From NCBI RefSeq assembly GCF_013415125.1, contig NZ_JACCDE010000008.1:1-64000 (forward strand): a stretch of DNA of 64,000 nt, read 5' to 3'. Below are positions 55,221 to 63,675 of this stretch, piece after piece. How positions within the stretch are numbered: the first letter of the stretch is position 1; each line of letters opens with the position of its first letter. Origin of the DNA: Vreelandella glaciei (GTDB lineage: Bacteria; Pseudomonadota; Gammaproteobacteria; Pseudomonadales; Halomonadaceae). The notes below the pieces were generated by a model. The model was not told the origin of the DNA. It did not search any database and worked only from the letters and a program-made list of their open reading frames with translations. The translations under genes were made by a program, and so were the position numbers.

Positions 55221-56027
55221 ATGCCCATCACCTCTGACGGTCTATCGTCAACGGCTTCCCCTCTACAGCGCCTTGACCAGCAGGGCGTAACAACGCTGAC
55301 AATGAGCACACCGGAGCGCTTTAACGCGCTCTCGGAAGCCATGCTACAAGCCCTTAACGATGCGCTAACCGAGATTGCCAACGATAGCAGCGTTCGCTGC
55401 GTGGTACTTGCCGCCGAAGGCAAAGCCTTCTGTGCTGGTCATGATCTCAAGCAGATGCGCGCTAACCCCGATAAAGCTTACTACCAGGCGCTATTTGCCC
55501 GCTGTGGCGAGGTCATGCAGGCCATTGTGAATCTCCCCGTGCCGGTAATTGCTAAAGTCCAGGGCATCGCCACTGCCGCGGGCTGCCAACTGGTGGCGAG
55601 CTGTGACTTGGCGGTGGCGGCGCGCAGTGCCCGCTTTGCCGTTTCCGGTATCAACGTTGGGCTTTTTTGCTCTACCCCGGCGGTAGCGCTGTCGCGAAAC
55701 GTTGCCCGTAAGCGCGCCATGGAGATGCTGCTTACCGGGGAGTTTATCAGCGCCGAGCAGGCGGCCGAGTGGGGCTTGATTAACCGCGTGGCAGAGGACG
55801 ATGCGCTGGATGAGGCAACTAAACAGATGACGGACAGTATCTGCGCTAAAAGCGCCGTTGCGGTGCGTACCGGAAAAGCCATGTTTGCCCGCCAGCTTGC
55901 CATGCCGCTCGATGAAGCCTACGCCTTCGCCGGAGAAACCATGGCCTGCAATATGTTGGCCGAGGATGTGGGCGAAGGGATCGATGCGTTTATCGCCAAA
56001 CGGCCACCGCAGTGGCGGCACCGCTAA
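55221..56027 (+). CDS. Enoyl-CoA hydratase/isomerase family protein
   Basis: A 268-residue crotonase-fold protein. Signature segments are TMSTPERFNALSEAMLQAL, LAAEGKAFCAGHDLKQM (oxyanion hole) and KVQGIATAAGCQLVASCDLAVAARSARFAVSGINVGLFCSTPAVALSR. The GLFCSTPAVAL form is found in the ECHDC3-like subgroup, whose substrate is not established. AGGAG precedes the ATG. It is followed by an IclR regulator on the same strand. Confidence 0.9.
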   Translation: MPITSDGLSSTASPLQRLDQQGVTTLTMSTPERFNALSEAMLQALNDALTEIANDSSVRCVVLAAEGKAFCAGHDLKQMRANPDKAYYQALFARCGEVMQAIVNLPVPVIAKVQGIATAAGCQLVASCDLAVAARSARFAVSGINVGLFCSTPAVALSRNVARKRAMEMLLTGEFISAEQAAEWGLINRVAEDDALDEATKQMTDSICAKSAVAVRTGKAMFARQLAMPLDEAYAFAGETMACNMLAEDVGEGIDAFIAKRPPQWRHR

Positions 56028-56132
56028 GATGACGTCATTGAATGAATGGAATTCGTTTCCGTAAACGCGACAATCGCCATGTTGACACGTTATCCTGACG
56101 CCCTTTGTGTTTTCAGGTAATGCGCCGTCAGC

Positions 56133-56196
56133 AAGGGCGCTTTTAGTCAGTAGTAGGGGCGCTTTTGGGAGCGTCTTTTTAGGAGCGCCTTTTAGG
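56133..56196. repeat. Imperfect ~15-bp repeats before the IclR gene
   Basis: Four related units built on GG(A/G)GCG(C/T)(C)TTTT(A/G)GG follow one another (near 56133, 56155, 56168 and 56182) and run into the ribosome-binding site of the IclR gene. They may be an autoregulatory operator or slippage products. Confidence 0.5.
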
Positions 56197-56206
56197 AGAA
56201 AGCCAG

Positions 56207-57028
56207 GTGAGTGAAGCCAAACGCAGGACGGTCGGTCGTCCGGCGAGTACCGCCAAAGCCAGCGGAGGCCATAGCCAGTCGCTGGTACGTGGCTTAACGC
56301 TGCTGGAGTATCTTGCGGCGAGCCCCCTTGGACTCGCCCTTTCGGAAGTGGCGGAAATGGCCGAATTAGCGCCATCGACGACTCATCGTTTATTACAAGC
56401 ACTGCAAAGCCAGGGGTTTGTCACCCAGGAGAACGAGCAAGGTCTGTGGCGAATCGATGTCAAAACCTTCCGCATCGGCAATAGCTTCCTTGAAGCGCGC
56501 GACGTCGTGGCCACCAGCCGGCCATTTTTGCGCCGCCTAACGGCTGAAACCGGCGAAACCGCCAACTTGGGTATCCGCGATGGGGAAACGGCGGTGTTTC
56601 TCGCCCAGCATGAGTCTCCCCAGATGATGCGCATGATCACGCGTCTTGGCTCGCGCGCGCCGTTGCACGCCTCCGGTGTCGGTAAAGCGTTGCTGGCGTG
56701 GATGCCTGATGATGAGCGCGCTCAATTGCTGGATGGCCGTGAGCTAGCCAGAGTGACCGCTAATACGCTTTATCAGCCCGAGACCCTGCAAGAGGAAACC
56801 CAGCAAATTCGCGCTCAGGGTTTTGCCTGTGACCGTGAGGAGCACGCGATCGGCCTGCACTGCGTCGCTGCCTGCATATTTGACGAACACAGTACCCCGC
56901 TGGCGGCGATTTCCGTTTCAGGCCCCATGGCGCGTATCCCTGAAGCGCGGCTGTTAACGCTGGGCGCACTGGTACGCCAAACGGCCGATGAAATCACCCA
57001 ACAGTTGGGTGGGCAGGTGCCACGCTAA
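56207..57028 (+). CDS. IclR-family transcriptional regulator
   Basis: A 273-residue regulator starting with GTG (TAGGAGAAAG upstream). The winged HTH covers about residues 22-85 (SLVRGLTLLEYLAASPLGLALSEVAEMAELAPSTTHRLLQALQSQGFV), and the effector domain follows with LRRLTAETGETANLGIRDGETAVFLAQ, LHASGVGKALLAWMPDDE and FACDREEHAIGLHCVAACIFDEHSTPLAAISVSGP. The ligand is unknown; neighbouring enoyl-CoA hydratase hints at an acid or CoA substrate but this is inference. Confidence 0.92.
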   Translation: MSEAKRRTVGRPASTAKASGGHSQSLVRGLTLLEYLAASPLGLALSEVAEMAELAPSTTHRLLQALQSQGFVTQENEQGLWRIDVKTFRIGNSFLEARDVVATSRPFLRRLTAETGETANLGIRDGETAVFLAQHESPQMMRMITRLGSRAPLHASGVGKALLAWMPDDERAQLLDGRELARVTANTLYQPETLQEETQQIRAQGFACDREEHAIGLHCVAACIFDEHSTPLAAISVSGPMARIPEARLLTLGALVRQTADEITQQLGGQVPR

Positions 57029-57044
57029 CGCGGGCCGCTGAGTT

Positions 57045-57476
57045 ATGTTAAGCCTGTTTTTTGTCGCTTTGGTCAGCGCCACACTGTTACCCGGTGGGTC
57101 GGAAGTGTGGCTGGCGCGGCTGTGGTGTATGGGCGAACCACCGCTGGCGCTGTGGCTACTCGCCACTACCGGCAATACCCTGGGCAGCATGATCAACGTT
57201 GCATTAGGCCGCTATGCCCGCCAGTTTCAAGATCGCCGCTGGTTTCCCGCCTCGCCACGAAGCCTGGCGCGTGCAGAGGGTTGGTATCACCGCTTTGGGG
57301 AGCTAAGCCTACTGATTTCATGGGCGCCGATTATTGGCGATCCCCTTACCGTGTTGGCCGGCGTGTTCCGGCTGCCCTGGTGGCGGGCACTGGCGTGGAT
57401 TGTGATCGCTAAGGGCGCCCGCTACGCTGTGGTCTTACTGCTCGCGCACTACTGGCTAGCACCGCTATGCCTGTGA
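57045..57476 (+). CDS. YqaA/DedA-like small membrane protein
   Basis: A 143-residue membrane protein with about four helices. LPGGSEVWLARLWCMG, GNTLGSMINVALGRYARQF and WAPIIGDPLTVLAGVFRLPWWRALAWIVIAKGARY match YqaA, a small relative of the DedA/SNARE-associated family. DedA proteins are undecaprenyl-phosphate or lipid flippase-like; YqaA itself is uncharacterised. It starts 16 bases after the IclR stop and may be co-transcribed. Confidence 0.87.
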   Translation: MLSLFFVALVSATLLPGGSEVWLARLWCMGEPPLALWLLATTGNTLGSMINVALGRYARQFQDRRWFPASPRSLARAEGWYHRFGELSLLISWAPIIGDPLTVLAGVFRLPWWRALAWIVIAKGARYAVVLLLAHYWLAPLCL

Positions 57477-57595
57477 AACGTGTTGTTAATTAAGGCATGC
57501 TACCCTGTACAACTTTTTAACAAGCTGCACAGGCAGTGTAGAGTGTAAGCAGCCGTTAGATTGAAAAGAATACTCACCCGAAAGGAGATTAAGGT

Positions 57596-59983
57596 GTGAA
57601 GCCACTTCGTTTATTACCCTGGCTAGGTGTCTGGCTGTTGGCAATGATTGCCTTCATGGCCACACCAGCAATGGCACAAAGCACGCCGAGTGAAGCGGCC
57701 AGCGCCGAAGGCACTGCATCATCAGAAGCCCCGGCACCGACGTCTTATGAGGCGCTGGCCGATTTATTGGAAGATGAGCAGTCGCGACAAGAGTTGATTG
57801 AGATGTTGCGCCATCAAGCCTCAGCGCTGCCCGAGGGGATTGCCACCGAACTCTCGCCAGAAGCTGCTGCACAAGGCAGTGAGATAGCGCCGGAGGATGT
57901 CTCGTTGCCGCGCCAACTAGCCGAACTCACCAGTCGTGTGGTTAGTGACGTGGGTGGGCAGTTTGAGCAAGTGGTTAGCATTGTAGGTGGGCTATTAGCC
58001 GGTCAAGAGGCTGATAGTGTCTTTGACATGGCCGCGTTCACCAGTGCGGCGATTAATCTGGGCCTTGTAATTGTCGCGACATTTGCGATGTTTATGATTT
58101 TCAGGCGCTTGGCGAAGCCGCTGTTTACCAAAATCAGCGGCTGGTCGCTAAATGGCAAAAATTTAACCCCCGTTTTACGCTTGGTTTTCTGCGTGGCGAT
58201 TGCGGCGGTCATCGATGTGCTGCTTGTGGGCTTGGCCTATGTGGGTGGTAATCTGCTGGCTACCTTTGCGATTGGTGAAGCCGGAGAGCTTTCGACCCGC
58301 GCCTCCCTATTCTTAAATGCCTTCCTGGTCATCGAGCTGCTCAAAGCCGGTGTGCGGATGCTGTTTTCGTCGCGCTACGAAGGGCTGCGGCTACTGCCAA
58401 TTTCAGCCCAGGAGGCGTCCTATTGGAACCGCTGGTTAGCCCGTTTGATCGGCATGGTCGGTTACGGCCTGATGGTGGTAGTGCCGCTGGTTAACTTTTA
58501 CGTGGCAGCCTCGCTGGGTCAGGCCGTCGGCACGCTGATAATGGTGCTGGCGTTTATCTATGCAGTGGTCGTGGTAGTACGTAACCGCACCCGCCTGCGC
58601 GATAATCTCAATGAGATGGCGGCAAAATCAACCTTAACCGCCAGCCGCGTCTCGCTGCAGCTATTTGCGCGCACTTGGCACCTGTTCGCGCTGCTGTATT
58701 TCTTGATTGTGTTTGTATTGACACTGACGCGCCCCGGCGATGCGCTGCCGTTTGTGATGTACGCCACCCTGAAGTCATTGGCCGCGATTGTCGTTGGGCT
58801 GTTGGTGTCGTCCTTTCTTACTCAGACCATTGGCCGCCGTATCACGCTGTCAGACGACCTGCGGCGCAAACTGCCGTTGCTTGAAAAGCGCCTGAATAGC
58901 TACGTTCCCAATGCGTTGCGTGTGCTGCGTACCGTCATTCTGATCGTGGTCATCATGATGGTGTTGAACGCCTGGGGCGCGTTTGATTTAGCCGCTTGGT
59001 ATGCCTCTGAACGCGGTGCCAATCTGGTCGGCAATCTGGTCGGTGTCGCGGTGATTTTGATTGTCGCGCTAGCGGTTTGGCTGGGGCTGGCGAGCCTGAT
59101 TGAGCATAAGCTCAACCCGGAAACCGGCTACGGCGAACCTTCAGCACGGGCTAAAACGCTGCTTAGTCTGTTCCGCAATGCGCTGGCAATCGCCATGGTA
59201 ACGATTACCGGCATGATCGTGCTGTCGGAAATCGGTATCAATATCGGTCCGCTGATTGCCGGTGCTGGTGTACTCGGTCTGGCCATTGGTTTTGGCGCGC
59301 AGAAGCTGGTGCAAGACGTTATTACCGGGGTGTTTATCCAGGTTGAAAATGCCATGAACACCGGCGATGTCGTAACGGTAGGTGGCGTGACAGGTACCGC
59401 CGAACGGCTAAGCATCCGCTCGGTCGGCATCCGCGACTTGTCTGGTACTTATCACATCGTGCCGTTCTCAAGCGTGGACACCGTTTCCAACTACATGCGT
59501 GAGTACGGCAACCATGTGGGCGAATACGGTATTGGCTATAACGAGAGCATCGACGAAGCTATTGAGCAGCTCCAATTGGCCTTTGAAGATCTTAAAGCCA
59601 GCGAAGAGCACGGGCATAAGCTGCTCGCTGACCTCACCGTGGCGGGTGTGGTGGCCCTGGCGGATAGCTCCGTGAACATTCGTGTGGTGATCAAAACCAC
59701 GCCGGGCGACCAGTGGGGTGTTGGCCGCGCTTATAATCGCTTGGTGAAGTTGCGCTTCGATGAGGCGGGTATTGAAATTCCCTTCCCGCATACCACGCTC
59801 TACTTTGGTGAGACCAAAAATGGGAAGACACCACCTGCCAATGTGCGGGTCTTGGAGTCAACCGCTAAAGAGAAGGAAGTGGAAGAGAAGCCCATCGTGC
59901 AGGAAGAGAGCCAAGCGAGTGTTCAGCAAACCCGCGAACCTGATCACCTCAAGCCTGACCACGATGACGTCGATGAAAGGTAG
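57596..59983 (+). CDS. MscS-family mechanosensitive channel, large (YbiO-like)
   Basis: A 795-residue protein starting with GTG (AAAGGAG upstream). Signal peptide ending PAMAQ, an Ala/Glu-rich periplasmic region (about 28-140), about nine further membrane helices, then the MscS core: pore helix GPLIAGAGVLGLAIGFGAQKLVQDVITGVFIQVENAMNTGDVVTVGG, the beta domain with RSVGIRDLSGTYHIVPFSSVDTVSNY, and an acidic disordered tail. It opens on hypo-osmotic shock to release solutes, useful to a halophile. It is followed by a strong terminator. Confidence 0.92.
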   Translation: MKPLRLLPWLGVWLLAMIAFMATPAMAQSTPSEAASAEGTASSEAPAPTSYEALADLLEDEQSRQELIEMLRHQASALPEGIATELSPEAAAQGSEIAPEDVSLPRQLAELTSRVVSDVGGQFEQVVSIVGGLLAGQEADSVFDMAAFTSAAINLGLVIVATFAMFMIFRRLAKPLFTKISGWSLNGKNLTPVLRLVFCVAIAAVIDVLLVGLAYVGGNLLATFAIGEAGELSTRASLFLNAFLVIELLKAGVRMLFSSRYEGLRLLPISAQEASYWNRWLARLIGMVGYGLMVVVPLVNFYVAASLGQAVGTLIMVLAFIYAVVVVVRNRTRLRDNLNEMAAKSTLTASRVSLQLFARTWHLFALLYFLIVFVLTLTRPGDALPFVMYATLKSLAAIVVGLLVSSFLTQTIGRRITLSDDLRRKLPLLEKRLNSYVPNALRVLRTVILIVVIMMVLNAWGAFDLAAWYASERGANLVGNLVGVAVILIVALAVWLGLASLIEHKLNPETGYGEPSARAKTLLSLFRNALAIAMVTITGMIVLSEIGINIGPLIAGAGVLGLAIGFGAQKLVQDVITGVFIQVENAMNTGDVVTVGGVTGTAERLSIRSVGIRDLSGTYHIVPFSSVDTVSNYMREYGNHVGEYGIGYNESIDEAIEQLQLAFEDLKASEEHGHKLLADLTVAGVVALADSSVNIRVVIKTTPGDQWGVGRAYNRLVKLRFDEAGIEIPFPHTTLYFGETKNGKTPPANVRVLESTAKEKEVEEKPIVQEESQASVQQTREPDHLKPDHDDVDER

Positions 59984-60011
59984 TGTGTGATTGACGACAC
60001 CGTAAGCATAA

Positions 60012-60046
60012 GTGAGGCCGCCTTTGGGCGGCCTCACTGCGTTTTA
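60012..60046 (+). terminator. Rho-independent terminator after the MscS-type gene
   Basis: GTGAGGCCGCC-TTTG-GGCGGCCTCAC is an 11-bp perfect stem followed by TGCGTTTT. Confidence 0.85.
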
Positions 60047-60105
60047 ACGATGCTCGTTGTTAGCTGCTGCCGCTTCTTAAAGAAGCATCGGCTTATAATG
60101 CATGT

Positions 60106-60852
60106 TTATAAAGTATAGTTTTCCGAGTGGCGCCCCTCAATATTGATGGACTCACCGCCATCGACAAACAGGATTTGACCGGCCACAAAAGCGTTATTCA
60201 ATAAATAGTGCAAAGCCTGTACAAGATGGGCAGGATCACCCTGTCGCTTAAGCGGAATACCTTCAATACGCCACTGGACATAGTCACTGGTGCGCTGGGA
60301 GGCAGGTAGTACCACGCCAGGGGCAAGGCCATTAATGCGAATACGCGGGGCGAACTCCAGCGCCGCCATGTGAGTCATCTCCGCTAAACTCTTTTTCGAC
60401 AGTAAATACGCCGCATAGGGGTATTGGTGATAGGCCACTTTGTTATCAATGATATTGATCACCTGGCCCTCTTGAACCACCTCGGCAAAGTGGCGCGTCA
60501 GCAGTAGCGGGGTAAACATATTGACTCGGAACTGAGCTTCCAGCATCGCCAGATCCGTCCCGGCTATCGGTGCTGGCTCATAGGCGGAAGCGCTATTCAG
60601 CAGCAAACTAAGCCCTGGGAAGCGCTGCTTTGCCGACTGCAGTAAGACGTGTAGATCGTCGTTTAAAAAATCGCAGTGAAATATTTCACACTCTCGTCCT
60701 TTGGCGCGAATGCCGCTGGCGACCTCTTCAGCCTCCTCGCGGGAGCGATTGACGTGCAGTGCAATATCATATCCCGCATCGGCCAATGCTTCAGAAAAGT
60801 ATCGGCCCAAGCGAGTGGCACCGCCGGTGACCAAAGCAGCTTGTTGGTGCAT
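60106..60852 (-). CDS. folM: Short-chain dehydrogenase, FolM/pteridine reductase type
   Basis: A 248-residue SDR. NADPH motif TGGATRLGRYFSEALADAG with HVNRS after the second strand, LLNSASAYEPAPI where FolM has LHNASAW, catalytic Tyr-Lys in YAAYLLSKKSLAEMT, and PxxxxxG-type INGLAPGVVLPASQ. FolM reduces dihydromonapterin or dihydrofolate. It is divergent from folK, which supports a pterin role. The catalytic Ser is replaced in part by Asp (IIDNKV), as in pteridine reductases. Confidence 0.82.
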   Translation of the reverse strand: MHQQAALVTGGATRLGRYFSEALADAGYDIALHVNRSREEAEEVASGIRAKGRECEIFHCDFLNDDLHVLLQSAKQRFPGLSLLLNSASAYEPAPIAGTDLAMLEAQFRVNMFTPLLLTRHFAEVVQEGQVINIIDNKVAYHQYPYAAYLLSKKSLAEMTHMAALEFAPRIRINGLAPGVVLPASQRTSDYVQWRIEGIPLKRQGDPAHLVQALHYLLNNAFVAGQILFVDGGESINIEGRHSENYTL

Positions 60853-61026
60853 AAAGCGTTCCCTATCGTTTTATGGATATGCAAAACTCTCTGCGTGAGT
60901 GCAGCGTTTGTCAATAACTTATACAGAGCTTAAAACATGGCAGGGGCCTGGAGGTATTTATAATGCTGGCTCACAATAGGGTAGTTCCATGTTTCTTAGA
61001 AAACGCCACTAACACAGGATGTCGCC

Positions 61027-61473
61027 ATGCTACCCACGACGTTGCCTAGCGAGCAGGCTGCCGCCCTCCATGAGTGTTTGATCTCCCTGGGGTCCAATAT
61101 CGATCCTGAACATTATTTTGATCAGGCGCTGACGATTCTTAGCCAAGAATGCAAGCTCTTGGCGTGCTCAAAAGCGATACGCACAACACCGGTAGGTTAT
61201 CAGCAGCAGCCTGATTTCTTAAATGCAGCACTATTAGTCAGCACGTCACTTGAGCAAGAAGCGTTTCGCGCCTACCTCAAAGAAGTGGAAGACCGGTTAG
61301 GTCGAGTACGCGGCGCGATTAAGTCAGGGCCACGCACGATGGATCTCGATATGGTGGCGTGGAATGGGGAAGTTGTGGATGAGGGTTACTACCAGCATGA
61401 CTATGTAAAAGTACCGGTCGACGAAGTGCTCGCCAGCAGTGGCCGCACCCTTGAACCAGTAAAACGCTCATGA
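61027..61473 (+). CDS. folK: 6-hydroxymethyl-7,8-dihydropterin pyrophosphokinase
   Basis: A 148-residue HPPK. LISLGSNIDPEHYFDQAL opens the fold, IRTTPVGYQQQPDFLNAALLVST is the pterin-binding segment, and SGPRTMDLDMVAW the PRxxDxD Mg/ATP signature. It activates the pterin for dihydropteroate synthesis. It is slightly shorter than E. coli FolK (159) and has a short extra N-terminus. A second folK might exist beside panBC/pcnB as in many relatives, making this a specialised copy paired with folM. Confidence 0.9.
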   Translation: MLPTTLPSEQAAALHECLISLGSNIDPEHYFDQALTILSQECKLLACSKAIRTTPVGYQQQPDFLNAALLVSTSLEQEAFRAYLKEVEDRLGRVRGAIKSGPRTMDLDMVAWNGEVVDEGYYQHDYVKVPVDEVLASSGRTLEPVKRS

Positions 61474-61546
61474 TTTTTATGGCTAGGCCGATAGTAACGT
61501 TATAGCCGCCCAGCGTCTGGGTCGGTTAGCTTCCTCCGGAGGCGTG

Positions 61547-61692
61547 CGCCTCTCATCTGGTTACGTATCAATAGCGCTAAAGATGACCCGGCAGGGCAGG
61601 CGATTGCTAAACGTATGGCGGCGAAAATCAATGGTATGACCCAGGCCAACCAGCAGCCGCAGATGATTCTGCGCCTGCTGGAAGGGATATAA
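61547..61692 (+). pseudogene. Flagellin gene relic
   Basis: From 61561 the sequence reads LRINSAKDDPAGQAIAKRMAAKINGMTQA, the conserved N-terminal part of flagellin, then QPQMILRLLEGI and a stop at 61690. Just before it, in the next frame, RLSSG is readable at 61547-61561; one missing T joins the two as RLSSGLRINSAKDD. No start codon, coiled-coil N-terminus or C-terminal domain is present, and flanking genes are unrelated to motility. It is a fragment of about 40 codons from a lost or recombined fliC-like gene. Confidence 0.75.
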
Positions 61693-61717
61693 GGTAGCCA
61701 GGGCCAGAGCGGCTTAC

Positions 61718-63271
61718 CTATTCAATGATGCCCTGTTCGCGGGCCATGGCGTAGGCTGCCTGTGGACCATTCCAGAGCGATGGCAACAGTATCAACGACA
61801 CCGGAATCGCGGTGATAACAATGAACTGCTGCAACGCGCCAATCTGACCAGCACCCATATACAGCAGTACCGCCGCCATTAGCGCCATGGCAATCCCCCA
61901 AAACGCCCGCATGACCGGGCTCGGGTTATCGTGCCCCGCGCCGACCACCGCAATGGCGTAACTCATTGAGTCACCGGTGGTCGCTACGAAAATCGTCGTC
62001 AGCAGTAAAATGGCTAGCGCCATCCAGGTGCCGCCGGGCAATGCCTGGGCAACGGTTAACGTGGCGACATCAAACTGAAAGTTATTAAGTGCTTCGGTTA
62101 AATCGATCACGCCATTAAGCTGGTAGTAGATGCCCGAGCCCCCGAGCAGGGTAAACCAAACGGTAGTGGCGATAGGCGCGAGAATCGCCACTGCCACAAT
62201 CATTTCGCGAATGCTGCGCCCGCGGGAAATCCGCGCCACAAAAATCGCCATCACGGGGGCATAGCCGATAAACCAGGCAAAGAAAAACACCGTCCACCAC
62301 TGCATCCACCACGCTGGGGCGGTTTCTGCGGTCATGGTCGCCATGGTAAAGAATTCGCTGACATAAGCGCCCATGCCGGAAACATAGCTATTGACCAAAA
62401 ACAGCGTTGGGCCAAAGACAATAATCACCGCCCCAATACCTAGCGCCAGCAGCACGTTAAAACGGCTAAGTATTTGAATGCCTTTGTGTACACCGCTCAT
62501 GGAGGAGAGCACGTAGATGCTGGCAAGTATGCCCAGAATAATCAGTTGGCCGGTGTAGCCTTCCGGCAGCCCAAACAGCTCATGCAGACCAAAACTAACC
62601 TGAGTGGCCAGAAAGCCAATGGGTCCAACCGTGCCCGCAACTAACGCAATCACACAGCAGGCGTCGACTAAACCGCCCAGTGGGCCACGCATTAAGCGTT
62701 CACCGAGTATCGGGTAGAGTAGCGTACGTGGTTGCAGCGGCTGGCCTTTTACGTAATGTGCATGGGCGAGAACCACCGCTGTTAATGACCCCAGTACCGC
62801 CCAGGCCATAAAGCCCCAATGCATAAAGGACTGACCTAAAGCGCCAGAAACGGCTGCAGCGGTGCCCGCTTCGCTATCAAAGGCGGGGGGCGTCACTACA
62901 AAGTGGTAAACCGGCTCGCCGGCGGCAAAAAATACGCCACCCCCCGCCAACAGGGTGCACAAAATGATCGATAGCCATTTAAACGTGCTCATTTCTGGTG
63001 CAGCTAAGTTGCCGATTTTAGCTTTTGCAGCCGGCGTCATCGCTAAGCCAATGGCAATAAAGAACGTCATCAGCAGTAGTAACTGGAAATAGCTACCTAA
63101 CACTAACGCCGTCCACGCGAAACCTGCGCTGATACTATCCGCCACTAGGGCTACGTCGTAAAACGACAGCGCCAGAAAAGCGACAATAAAGCCGATACTC
63201 AAGATCAGCACAATGGGATCGCCAAGTGAGAAACGCTGGGAACCCTCAGCGTTGGGGCTGGGTTGGTTCAT
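61718..63271 (-). CDS. BCCT-family transporter (betaine/choline/carnitine type)
   Basis: About 517 residues from the ATG at 63271 (AAGG eight bases upstream; an ATG at 63322 is less likely). Twelve helices. The family signature is WWMQWWTVFFFAWFIGYAPVMAIFVARISRGRSIREMI, and SFMHWGFMAWAVLGSLTAVVLAHAHY is the preceding conserved segment. Substrate is probably a compatible solute or precursor; the GxGxG-type binding segment SGMGAY near residue 313 suggests betaine-type ligands, but this is inference. N- and C-termini are short, without the long sensory tail of BetP-like osmosensors. Confidence 0.9.
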   Translation of the reverse strand: MNQPSPNAEGSQRFSLGDPIVLILSIGFIVAFLALSFYDVALVADSISAGFAWTALVLGSYFQLLLLMTFFIAIGLAMTPAAKAKIGNLAAPEMSTFKWLSIILCTLLAGGGVFFAAGEPVYHFVVTPPAFDSEAGTAAAVSGALGQSFMHWGFMAWAVLGSLTAVVLAHAHYVKGQPLQPRTLLYPILGERLMRGPLGGLVDACCVIALVAGTVGPIGFLATQVSFGLHELFGLPEGYTGQLIILGILASIYVLSSMSGVHKGIQILSRFNVLLALGIGAVIIVFGPTLFLVNSYVSGMGAYVSEFFTMATMTAETAPAWWMQWWTVFFFAWFIGYAPVMAIFVARISRGRSIREMIVAVAILAPIATTVWFTLLGGSGIYYQLNGVIDLTEALNNFQFDVATLTVAQALPGGTWMALAILLLTTIFVATTGDSMSYAIAVVGAGHDNPSPVMRAFWGIAMALMAAVLLYMGAGQIGALQQFIVITAIPVSLILLPSLWNGPQAAYAMAREQGIIE

Positions 63272-63427
63272 GTTTAATACCTTATGGGGGAGCAAGGGGA
63301 AGGTGGAAAAAAAGCTTATCAAAGCACGTCGTTAGGTGGTTTAACGCCGTGTCTCAATGAATGTAAATAGTCATTAATATCAGCAGGCATTAATGGAAGT
63401 AGCGGTCTACCAAGTGAAGTTTTAGGT

Positions 63428-63456
63428 AAAAAAAAGCGCCATTCAATGAATGGCGC
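63428..63456 (-). terminator. Rho-independent terminator on the minus strand upstream of the BCCT gene
   Basis: Read on the minus strand, GCGCCATTCA-T-TGAATGGCGC is followed by eight T residues, a textbook intrinsic terminator. It sits about 160 bases before the BCCT start with no recognisable gene ahead of it. Confidence 0.8.
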
Positions 63457-63476
63457 AAGGACAGGAAACTGCGCGT

Positions 63477-63506
63477 AGTATACCGCCGATATAGACCAAC
63501 GTCTAA
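63477..63506 (-). promoter_or_regulatory. Sigma-70 promoter candidate feeding the terminator at 63428
   Basis: On the minus strand TTAGAC, 18 bases, then TATACT form a good -35/-10 pair. Transcription would begin near 63470 and meet the terminator after about 45 bases, before the BCCT gene. The remainder of the 63272-63675 gap shows no supported gene. Confidence 0.5.
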
Positions 63507-63675
63507 TATGTTTTATTTTGGTGCGTTTTAGGAGCACGCATGCACGCTATTGGCGTGCGGGCAAAGCGTTCTTCGTTATGATCTTGTCGTAATCATCTGA
63601 TAATTATAAGAAATACTAAATTTGGCAGTATTGCTGCTAATACTTAAGCATGTTTTGTATACAAGGTATGCCGCC

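Noticed and set aside
63319..63537. 72-codon open frame on the minus strand before the BCCT gene
   Set aside because: It runs straight through a textbook terminator, has no ribosome-binding site and no motif.
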